Shown here in pieces: positions 50,301-62,300 of a stretch of DNA of 64,000 nucleotides. The position numbers and the translations under genes are program-made. Position 1 is the first letter of the stretch, and each line of letters begins with the position of its first letter. A model generated the notes under the pieces. That model had not been told where the DNA came from. It searched no databases and worked only from the letters and a program-made list of their open reading frames with translations. The stretch comes from Aurelia coerulea (Eukaryota; Cnidaria; Scyphozoa; Semaeostomeae; Ulmaridae): positions 4,639,501 through 4,703,500 of the forward strand of contig CM076945.1 in the NCBI GenBank assembly GCA_039566865.1, in the 5' to 3' direction.

Positions 50301-53300
50301 TAGGCACATAAGACAACTTTTGTCAAGTCCTAAAAGCAATTCTGATGTGTTCAAACAGTTAGATAGTGATCTACAACCCGAAATGAATGGGGATCGACAT
50401 AGCTATATCTAATAACCGCGATAAATATGCTAAAGAAACGCCCAAACAGCAATGGTTTCTTTAGCTACAGGATGAAAAGTAGTAAAAAACAATAGGGAAT
50501 GTTTCTAATTTGGCTTAGACCCCGTTTACACGAGAGAAAACTGGATCGATCCAGAACGGGATCGATCCCAAACTGGTACGGATCGGCCTTGCGTTTACAC
50601 GGGATCGCTTGGGATCGATCCGCTATCCGTGCTAGTTTGGGATCGATTGCCAGAGCGATCCAGTTTGGGATCGATCCCGTCAGAGCCTCGTGTAAGCGGC
50701 TGGATCGATCCCAAACTGGCACGGATGCAAAACGAGGCAAAACGAAAATGGAAATCGAGGCGTTTGCATAATGACACCTTTTGTTCACCCTGACAACAAA
50801 TTGCGCGAAGTCTTTACGCATGCCCAAATCTTTATAAGGAGTCTGGGAATTAGTGACAAGCTGCCTGGATCGATCCCGTGTAAACGCAACAAAATTTGGG
50901 ATCGATCCCGTGTAAACACCTGCAAAATTTTGGGATCGATCCTGAACAGGATCGATCCTGGATCGATCCAGTTTTCTCTCGTGTAAACGGGGTCTTAGAG
51001 CAGCTTGTAACCAATTGTATTCCCTTTAGAGAGCCATTGTTATCCAGGGTCCCTTGCGGGCACGCTTGAATTTCAAATTGTATGAAATAAACGGGGAAAC
51101 TAAAATCCACTGTGCAGTGGTTGAACTGGTAGAGCAGTTCGGCTAAAGTCAATTTTTCCTATCAGTTCAACAAATGCAGTGTACATCTCACTCATTTTTT
51201 TTTATAAGAAACTGCTTATAAGAAACGGTAGGCTAAATTTTTCGAAAGTTAAGAAACAGCCCTACCTGGATTTAAAAAGCTAAGAAACTTTTGTAATCTA
51301 CAGTTTTCATTTTCCTGTCGCAATCAAATATTTTTGACTCTGTACAGTTATCATAGCAACTGTTTGGACATTATTTTGAGTGCGAATTATGTTATTGACT
51401 TGTTTTGAGATCTTACTGAGTAATTTGGGAAACCTTCAGAAAAAACAAGATTAAATCTACACTTCTGGCATTGAAAATATAAGAAACACGTAAGAAACTT
51501 TTGGTAGCAAAATGGCCCAAAAATTTAAGAAACTGCTTGCCAACCCTGGACCTTAGTTTCTGATAAAAAGAGTGTACCAGGTGTCCCAAAATGATGCATT
51601 ATTGTTTGATTGCTTATATATCGATAACCAGTCAACCGATTTTCAAAAACTTTATTTCATCTGATTGCTGAAAGGCTAAATTGTATTCGAGGAAGTTGGT
51701 TGTGCTTTTACACCAATGTTTTCATGTCGAAAAGAAGACCGATAAACCTGCTCAAAGTCAACCCTTATATGGTATGAAAAGGAAACGGCCGACTTTTCCA
51801 GTCAACATTTTACATGTGATACGAAAGGCTGAACTTACAGTTACATGTCGTTCAGGCAATACGAATTCAGTTAATACTGAATTCAGAGAATATGAATGCG
51901 AGATCAGCCTTTGCGAGATCAGCATCTACAATGTTGACTCGAAAAGTAGGCCGTTTCTTTTTCATGCCATTTAAGGCTTGAATTTGAGCAAATTTATCAT
52001 TGTTTTAGACATGAAAACATCGGCGTAAAACCACAACCAACATCTTCGAATACAATTTAGCCTGTCGACTATCAAATAAAACAAAGTGCTTGAAAATCGG
52101 TTCATTGGTTATGGACATATAAGCAATCAAACGATAATACATCATTTTGGGACACCCAGTATAGTTTTCCCTTTGGCCAAATTTGATTATCATACAGTCT
52201 GAAATTCAGCGCGATTTCTTTGATAAAGAAATCTCTAGGATATCTTTAGTTTATTTTCACTTGTTTCTTGTATCATATTACTTGGGAGGTACTTTCTCAT
52301 AGCAAAATATACATGTGGTTCAAAACAGTATCCTACCATCCTCGTCAGTTTTCAATGAAATCTTCCTGCTGATGATATTGTACTCAATTGAGCCGTCAAT
52401 GTAGCCATAATAGTGCACATAAAATGTGTACCCAGAATGCTTCCTCAGGTTTGCTACCAATCTATTTGAAGGCAGGTTATCAGCCACTGGTAAGATACTC
52501 TTGGGATAAGTTCTTGAAGAATCTTGAAACACGATATCGTAGGCATTGGCGTACGTCCAGTTTTCAACAGAAGGTGGAGACTGAGGGCCAACTAATACAT
52601 TGATGGCGGTAGAATTTATGACTGTCAGAGTAGGTGGATGGAAGGACGAGTAGCCAGCTTCCGCTGTAGACAAAAATCATAGAAGCATTAGAGGTATTTG
52701 ACTACGTGCATCGATTTGGAAGCATTTTGCCATGAGCAACAGGGGACAAAATGAGTGATTTTACTGGCCTACGCTACGATGAATGGCCTAAGCTACTCTC
52801 ATCGTGATTTTTCTGATTTGACTACGTAGTTAACTCATTCTGATGTTAAGATATAATGACAACTTTTTCAATTTTTTCTTTGTCATTTCCTAATCTCACA
52901 AATAAAAGCCTGAATCGAATTTTCCAAGCCAAGACAATTAGCATCACAGCTAGAGTCCTTTAAGCGTCATATTATTCTGCATCAACGGTTTCTTTCTGAA
53001 TGAAGCTTCGCTTCTCCACAAGCAATCTTTCAAAAACACGCGCTCGTTTTCACCAGATTGCTAACGGAGGGGTGAAAATTAATTAAATATGGTGGTGTTC
53101 TGCTTCGGTTGCATAGGATTGGAAAATAAGATTTAGACAGTAATTGCAAGATTAGAAAACGACGAAAAAGAACTCTAGTAAATTTCCATTATATATCATT
53201 TGCCAATAACAAGGACAGATTTGGTAAGACAATAGCACGAGTTGGTTTTGATTGACACCTCAAATCAAAGCAATTATCGATCGCAGACAAAAGAAATTCT

Positions 53301-56300
53301 CTCAACCAGAAATTCAAAACAAGCAAAGCTGCAAAAGTTTCTCTGAAACTCAGGTAGCTAGCTCGCTCGTTGTGCATTCCAGAAATTGTTTCTAAGAACA
53401 AACATGGATAAAGATCGAAAGAAGAAGGATATATTTACACATCTGCCACGGGCATTTAATCTATTTGGTTCAAAAGCCGATTGGGAAGCGATTCAAATCT
53501 CTTATCACTTTGGGTGTAATTAAAATACTTACTGCTCGGCTTCTGAATCAAAGAAATAAAATGCCCAAGGTAGATGTGTAGATATATCTTTCTTCTTTCG
53601 ATCAATGCTCATGTTTGCTCTTGAAAACAATTTCTTGAATGCACAACGAGTGCGCTAGCTACTTGGGTTTCAGAGAAACTTTTGCAGCTTTGTTTGTTTT
53701 GAATTTATGGTTGGGAGAATTTGCTTTGTCTGCAGTCGCTAATCGCTTTGAATTGCGGTGTCAATCAAAACCAACTCGTGCTATTGTCTTACCAAATCTG
53801 TCCTTGTTTTTGCAGATTCAAATCATTATGTCTCCTATTGCTCATGATTTGGCATGCCTAATAATCTTTTGAAAAATATCTCCTCCTCATTTGATCATTG
53901 AAACAGCCGCCACAGGCATATACGTATTTCACATAAGAAACTGCTTCTAAGAAACCAATAAGAAACTCAATTCTCAGATGACCAAAATATTAACCCTAAT
54001 CCTACAGGGCTTTTTTATCTATCATAGCCGGGGGGAGGGGGTGTTTTCCACCCCTCTATAAATAGCCGTAGATAAACAGGAAATCATTGAAACTTGGCAA
54101 GGGCGTAGTCCTAACTATTGTTAGCCGATTTGTATTTTGGGCGTGGCCACCTCATTAGGTGACGTCACTATGACATCATAATGCTGGAAAATGTCAAAAT
54201 ATATGGTTTTCCTGCATATTTGTTCTAAATCGGAATAAAGGTAATGTGAATCACTTTTTCCATTCTTAGTTGGCGTATTATTCATTTCCAATTCAAATAG
54301 GATGCATAGAGGTGTTTTTAGACTGTTACTTTTGAAGAAAATGACAAAAATTTATGACGTTAGCCTTAGATCAGGCAATCAGGTAATTTCTTTCCTTTCC
54401 TTTCCTTCCTTTCCAAAGTTTTTTTTTTTTAAAAGAAGGCACAAGGCCCGTTAACAGGCTAGAATATTTGTATCCTTTGTACCTTTTCTATGGGCATTTA
54501 AAGAATTTGAATATCTTATTCTTAGACATGGGTGTTTAAGATTTCCTTTAAAAGCCCGTACAGTAAAAACCCGCATATAAGAACCTTACAAATTGAAATC
54601 ACCCTGTTTAGGCTCTTATGCATATGATACTGTTCTTGAAAACAGGATGCAAGGTTCTTAAATAGGTTCTTATCAAAAGAATTAATTACAGATCTTCGGG
54701 AATTTAGGCCAAATATAAGGAACAAGGTTTTCACGTACTCACTATCATGACACAATTTTCTAAAGAACAATATACACACAATTAGCTTCTAAAGATTTGT
54801 ATCTATTTAAGTATTTGGCTAAATTTCTTAAAACATTTTATCACATATTACCAAACACTAGTTTACATTCAACTTTTTTAAGATAAGAACCTTCCTTGAA
54901 TTTCAGGATGATTAGGTTCTTCTGTAATGGGGTGAAATTAGAACATTTTAGGCCTTAGGTTCTTATAAGTGGGTGGTTCTTGTATGCGGGTTTTTACTGT
55001 ATGAAGCCATGATCATTTGAGACTCCAAATTCGAAGTAAATTTTGTCAAAGCTCGGTTAGTTTGCTTTTCATTCGGCGCTAAAAGGATTATGGTTAGCAA
55101 TGGGTCTTTAAAGGAGAACGACTTACATGGACTGAGATTCTTAAGCAGTCCAGTCCAATCAGTTTTCCAAGTTCCACCTCCTTCGAGCTGGCGCTTCATA
55201 TATTTCACTTTCAACCAATCATCACCAAACTCTTCAGCTAGGAATATATCAACCTTGTAATACTGTCCTTTTTTCATCTCACCAACATCAACCTCTCTGC
55301 TGCAAGAAATGGTCTTATAAATAGTACACATTTTTAAAACAGACAGTAGACTGACTATGCTGAGTCTCAGTAATCGCTATTCAAAACAAAACTACTGCAT
55401 CAAACCGAGACCGCTCATACTTGGACTCGTAATATTACGGCAATTTTTTGGACTGACTTTTTTCACTATTGAACGCCGTTTGGAGCGAGGGTGTTATACG
55501 CAATCATATGTACAAAGTATAAAGTATAAATAGAGCAGAATACAACGTTATAAGAATTTGAGCAAATTCGAATTGAAAATTCCATTGAATGATCTTGACC
55601 AACGGAAACTCGAAGCTCAAAGCAGAGTTTCAAGAAGCTTGGTCTGACAGAATAAGGTCCTACGAAAAAGAATACCACGAGAACAGTTAGCGACAACGTC
55701 TATATTCGTACGTAGGTACTAGTTTGTTGCTGTTGCTAAGCATTAACTGATTTACTGTGAAATTTTCAACTCAAAGTGGTTCATTAGGAAAATACAAGTG
55801 TGGTCTAGGCCCTTACCAAAACGAAGCAGAAATGGTTAAGCTCCGGTTAAACGATCCAGCATCTCACCCAACATTTCGCCCAGCATCATGTTGGCTGAAA
55901 TGTTGGATCGTTTGACCACCGTGTTGGGTCACCCAACATCATCACTTTCGATGCTGGGTGAAATTTGACAGAGATCAGAAATGTTGGGTTAGGACGCCCA
56001 ACAATTCCTTTGTTCTGAGATGTTGGGTCAATAGTCCTTTTAGCTGTTCAGAAAAGAATCAGAATCGAACAAACTTTTGCTACACTTTGTAGAATTTTCG
56101 AATGTGCACAATAGTGATAGAAGCTCTAACGCCACTCGATCGAACGTCACGTATAAAAATGTATACAAATAACGTTCGATCCAGGCTCTTTTTTAGAATA
56201 GCTAAAAGGTCTATTGTTGGGTCGTTCGACCACCTCGTCCAACATTGTTGGCCACGAGCATGCGTACTAGATTACGTTTAAAAAGTGCCTAAGTCTATGT

Positions 56301-59300
56301 TTATCCTTGAACAGTGACTGCCATGCAGAAAAATGCTCTGTTCCGACTTAGTTCATTTGAAATTATGGCAAAGAAGATGATGGAAAGGGAATCCTTTGAT
56401 TTCGTAGAAATAAACCTTTTAATTTCATTGAAGAAAATGTTGGGTCAAATGTTGGATCGTTTGACCACTGATGTTGGGACACCTGCCAATGTTGGGTTGA
56501 ATGTTAGATGAAATTTTGGTTGAGATGTTGGGTGAGATGTTAGATCGTTTGACCGGAGCTTTATTTCCAAATAATAATGAGGTTTGATTGCAAGTCGTAG
56601 TTAGGAACGTTCGGCAGCCTTTCAGAAGAGATAACTTCGGCGATATAATCAGTCTAAACAGACTGTAGGGAACTCTTTAAAAATAAGATTTTCTTATGAT
56701 ACATCGAGTCTCCCAAATTCATTATTTCATTTTTTATGTATCAAATGGCAATTTAATCACCGTTCTTGGCAGATTGATGTGACCTAGAGCGATAACATCA
56801 TTCAAATGGAAACCTGTACTCGAGAGGCGCTTGGTCACATTAATCTGCCAAACGCAGGGAATAATGTCGTTCTCCCCATATCAATGCTGTTCGCTTTAGC
56901 AAAAACTCTCTTCGCTAACATGCAGGAAACGATCGTGTCTGCAATGCGATCAACATTAAACGAAGGGGGGGGGGGGGTAAAATGCGATTTTTTCAACAGC
57001 ATGGCGTCTCTTACTCGTAGTATTAAGAAAATAAAACAAACCTAGCATCATATGCTGCAGTTACTGCCACAGTTCTTCTGTCTGCCTTAGTAACATTCAT
57101 TTGGCAGAAGTTGTCACACCTTATATGAAATGTGTAATTTCCGATTTCATCTGGTACAAAATAGCCACTGTATCTCAGAGCATATTGATATCCGCTGTTT
57201 AGCCTGTCAGAATCATAAATTGATTGCCGGCAAACAACTGCAGAAGGATGCTCTGGGTATTTTGCTGCATTTGCTGGTATTTGAATGAAGCTTTCAAATG
57301 TGTGGACGGGTGGAAATTGGATGCTGTTATACTGCTCCACGAAGAGTCTGCTTGTTCTGTAGAACTCTGTATGGAAAGATACACGTTGTTATTAGATATG
57401 ACTTTGAAAAACATTCTAGCTAAACCATTATCGTTGGCATCCTATCATCATCGTCAGTTTAGGAGGTCTACTGGCAGAGCAGAAACTGCGCACGCAAGCG
57501 CAAACATTCGTAACTTTGAGCCCACAAGCTCCCTGCAACTAGCCTGTGTTCCAGACCACTTGAGAAGGAAAGCGGTCTGTGTAACCAAGCACTAATCCGT
57601 GTTAACAAATTTTCTTCGGAATCTGAAGAAAAATTAATATATGCAACTAATAATTCGCATAATCACTATTTGTTTTGTTATCAAAAGGAAAAGCCTGTCT
57701 CATGTGAAGAACTCACATTACAATACAAAGAATAGAAAATTTGAATGTCTGCTACTCCTATTGACTTTTTACGATGAAAGAATAGGAGATTTGAATGCCT
57801 GCTAATCCTACAGAGTTTTTACGCCCGTGCAAAGTGATAACGATCAGCCCTGGTTTGTTTCAAACACACATGTTCACAAAGACATCCGTTGTGTTGATCA
57901 CTGACTTCATTGCAGCCAATCAGATCCGTGAAAGAATGCCCTTAATTATTTCGCAATTCAATTCATCGTCTGAACACGGATTAGTGCTTGGTTACACAGA
58001 CCACTTTCCTTTCCAAGTGGTCTGGAACACAGGCTACCTGCAACAGATCCCGAAATTAGGCAATACTTGATATTTCTTCCTTGGATCTTAAACTTGTTGA
58101 GGATACTGAGAACTGCCCCTTTTATCTAAGCTTTTTGTTATTCTGGTAAAGTTCAAAGCATATCAACAGCTGGGAATCCTATTACCATGCGTGAGAATCT
58201 CATTGTTTCTTTGCTAATCCTTGCTTGGATTGTGGTTCGATTCTCCGCCCACATTCTTTTCGCAAACCAAACATACACTTTGCGCATGATCATAGGTTTC
58301 CTATATGGGGGATAACCGTTGCTTTTAACTTTGATGATTCGTATTCCCAACAAAAAACTGATTTTGATCAAGGCTTACATCATCATAGTGTAGAATAATG
58401 GTGTCATAAAACTGCTATATACCGGGTGTCCCAAAAAAAGTACTCCCGTTTGAAAAATCACCAAAAATTAATTTCACAGCCGATCTTCAATTTTCTTTTT
58501 TGTCAAGTATATCAAGGACCATATTATTTTTCAATATATAGCGATCTTGTAATTGGCTTAAAAAGTAGCAAATTTAGCAATTATTAGGGCTACCGGGTTT
58601 TGAACCATACTGCAAAAAAGCACTGATGATTGCCAGATCAATTTCTTTGTGCATGTAAACCATCTAGTTTGGTCATAAATGACAGAAAGAAATGCGAAAA
58701 ATCATGACAGACCTCAATGATGATAACAAATCTGAAAATTTTGACTCAAAGGCAAGATTGACTATTTTGCTTAAAAACTATAGCTCAAAATAAGGTTTTC
58801 AGCGTGTAATTGTTCTACCTTGTTGCATCAAAAACGAACATTCTATCATCTATGAATAGTTTTGGGTCTTTGAAAAAACAACTCAAAAAGAAAATTTTAC
58901 CAAAGGTTTGATAATCAATTTTTGGTGATTTTTGAAACAGGAGTACTTTTTTTGGGACACCCGGTATTTCTTCGACAATAACACTGACTATGATGACGAA
59001 ACTTTTGCAAAGTTAATTGCATCAGCAAAGTATCATAGGGCGCATTTTGTACTTTCATTGATGGTGCCTATAACCTTTTCAGAACTGAGTAGAAAGATAG
59101 TACTGATATTTGCTGATGAAATATTACAGCCCTGAAGAAGTCCTGCATGGCAGGACGAAATATTGGCATAAAATTTATTTAACCATTTGCTGTTGTGTTT
59201 GTTGTATTGCGGTGTTTCTGCCTTTAAACATAGTACTGATACACGTATTTTCATTTATAAGAATTAAGGTCCGGGGTTGTTCGACATTTTCTTCAATTAT

Positions 59301-62300
59301 TGGCTTTTTTGCTTCCAAAAGTTCCTTACATGTTTCTTATGTTTGTAATGCCGGAAATGTGCACATTATTAGGTTTGTTAGAAGGGCTCTCAAATTACTT
59401 TGTTGGATCTCAAAACAAGAAAATAACATAATTCACACCCCGTTCACATTTGGAATAATGTCAAAACAGTTGCCATATCTGTAGAATGTTAAAGCATATT
59501 TGAGTGACCTGGGAAAATTAAAACTGCAATTACAAAGATGTCTTTCCTTTTTAAATTCTGATATGGTTATTTCTTAACTTTCACAATTGAGCCAAAAGTT
59601 TTTATAAGTTATTTCTGAAAAAACGTTACGCGTACTACTCTAATGAAGAAACTAATATAAAAGTACTTCAAAATAGAATATTAATGATATTCACCCATTG
59701 ATCTTCGTAGAACTCTCTCATCCAATGGTTTCATTTGTGTTCCATTTGGAAATTGAACACCAACTTTTAAGAAAGGGGAATTGCCAGCGCCAAAATATAG
59801 TACTTCAATCTTGTATCTAAATCCTTTTTGTAGTTCGAGAGCATTTGTCCAAGCCCTACAAATAGAAAATGCCAATGTCCAAGTTTTATTCATTCATGGT
59901 CACGCACAAAAGTACCTCGATGAAAAGAAAATATTGTATACAGGGTGTCCCAAAAAACATGTGCGCCGTTTGAATGACTACTGTGGCGGAGCCATAAATC
60001 TAACTTTACTGTTTTTCAGATTTGTGAAAAGAAGACATTTCAACTTAAAGTTTGGTATCGAGTTTGTGTAAATCTGACCATGAGTGCTAGGAGACTGCTG
60101 TGTTAGCCTAAACACTGCATTCACCTAGAAACATATTTTTTATTCAAACTTACTCTTTCTTCTCTCTCCTTCTCCTCCTTTTCGCGAAGGGGGATTCCCC
60201 TTCCGTCCTCGTTTTCGCGTTAGCGTTGGAGACGTCCCAGTAACTCATTCCGAGGCATACAATCAATGCGCATGCGTAGGATCATTGCAATATGCCGGCG
60301 CCCGCAAGAGGTTAGAATATTAGGCCGAATGTAATAAATATGAAAAAGTAAGTTTGAATAAATGTTTCTTTAGGCTAACACAGCAGTCTCCTACCACTCA
60401 TGATCTGACAAGTGGTGCTGATTTATTGAGAAAGAACGTCAGAATCATTCGTTGCTTCAAAACCAGAGGATTTTATCTCCGTACTTAACAACCTTATAAC
60501 TTGAATTTTGATATGACGTGAACTTAGACTTTACAGTTATGCCAGGAAACGCATTAGGAGGGAGTAATCAATGACCATGTAACTCAAGAATATTGACCAA
60601 GCAGCTTGCTGAACGTAATATTGTTGGTTTAAAACGACTTCATCACTTTTAACTGAATTAAATATATATTGTCCTTTGTTATTCCAAAATTGCAAGAAAT
60701 ATACCCTTGGCTAGACTAACAGTCTGATAAAGTACATGCTTTGTCGCTGCACATCCCCAGGTAGCTTTACTATGGTGTGGAAGACCCCCCCCCCCCCCTC
60801 TGATGGAAACTCGTAAGAAACTTAGAGAACTTTTATTAAGTGCTCAAATGTTTAGTCTATTGAAAAATACACGTGGGGGAGACCGGGGTAAATTGTAACA
60901 CTTTTTGAAAAATTTGCCACATCGTTTTAATAATGATTAATTGCGCTCTTGGAGGTAAATGGTATTGCAGTTGCATTTCTTGGAATTATATAGACCTTAA
61001 TTTCCATCACATGGAACTAATATTTGTGACGCTGTGATCTTTAAAATCAGTGGTAAAGTGTTACAATTGCCCCTGCAGCTTGGGGCAATTATAACACGTG
61101 GTTGGAGCAATTGTTACACATCTTTGAAATCATTGCAGATAATTATTGCACAACTCTTTTACACAAAATGTAACACCACATAGCAGATTATTCATTGTTT
61201 CAAAAGAACAAACTAAAAATACCGGGTGAGCCAGAAAAAAGTTCCCACTTTCTAAAATTCGTAGCACCACAAGTACTTCATGGATTTGAATGATTCAAAT
61301 TCTAGTTGAAAGCCAAAAGATTGAAGTATTTTTTTTGATTTTTCTCGTCTTCTTACGAGCACTGCAAATATAGGTAAATTCAACTTTACAAAAATTTCAT
61401 GGCTGCAAAATGACAGAAAAAAGGCCCAAAACACTTGATCAAATCGTTAGGACTCTCCTCACACAGAACAATACGCACATGCGTTTCACCTCTCTCAAGA
61501 GTTACAAGAAATAGATTCTCAAACAGATACTAAAGATTTTCAATCCCATGGCAATAGATGTGCAGACGATATCTCTCACCCATGAGAAATTGCATTTTCT
61601 CTGTTGTTCTGAGCGAGGAGTCCTTTATGATTTGATCAAGCATTTTAGGCCTTTTCAGTCATTTTGCAACCATCAAGTTTTTGTAAGCTTGAATTTACCA
61701 ATTTTTCCAATGTTCGTAAGAACGCGAGAAAAATCACAAAAATACTTCGATCTTTTGGCTGCCAAGCAAATATTGATTCATTCCAATCCATTTAGTACTC
61801 TTGATGCTATGAATTTTCAAAAGTGGGAACTTTTTTCTGGCTCACCCGGTATAACACATGGTCTTTTTTTCTTTGTAAATTTAGATGCATAAGTTGAAAC
61901 TGATTGAATCGATTGAGAAAAAGTGGTTCTTGTTTACAAGAAACAACATTTGACTCTTTGATACCACATGGATGCACATGTTCCATCAAATTAAGAACTG
62001 AATCAAAACCAAGCCATCGGCCAGCTTACAAAGGGGCAATTGCAACAGCTTGATACAACTGCCCCTGACCTGGTCAGCTAGCTTTATTTCCCATTTTCAT
62101 ATCTTATAAGATGTAGCCTGCGTGCAGACTCGACTATCCTACACTTTAGGATAGTCGAGTCTGCACGCAGGCTAATAAGATGTGGAGCCAGCGGCGGCGC
62201 CAGCCGCCGCGAAGTGGGGGGGGTAGTCAACGAAGGGAGTCCGGGGGCGAAGCCCCCGGAAAATTTTTGGGACCACGCCCTTTAGATCTTAGGGAAACGC

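Noticed and set aside
50465..50986. Several open frames of 60-120 codons on both strands
   Set aside because: All are readings of GGATCGATCC repeats within the 50518-50994 element.
51100..51150. tRNA or SINE head around GTAGAGCAGTTCGGCTA
   Set aside because: Only an A-box-like stretch is visible. No B box at the right distance.
62114..62174. Transcription terminator
   Set aside because: The perfect hairpin is explained by a mobile element, since exact 8-bp target duplications flank it.
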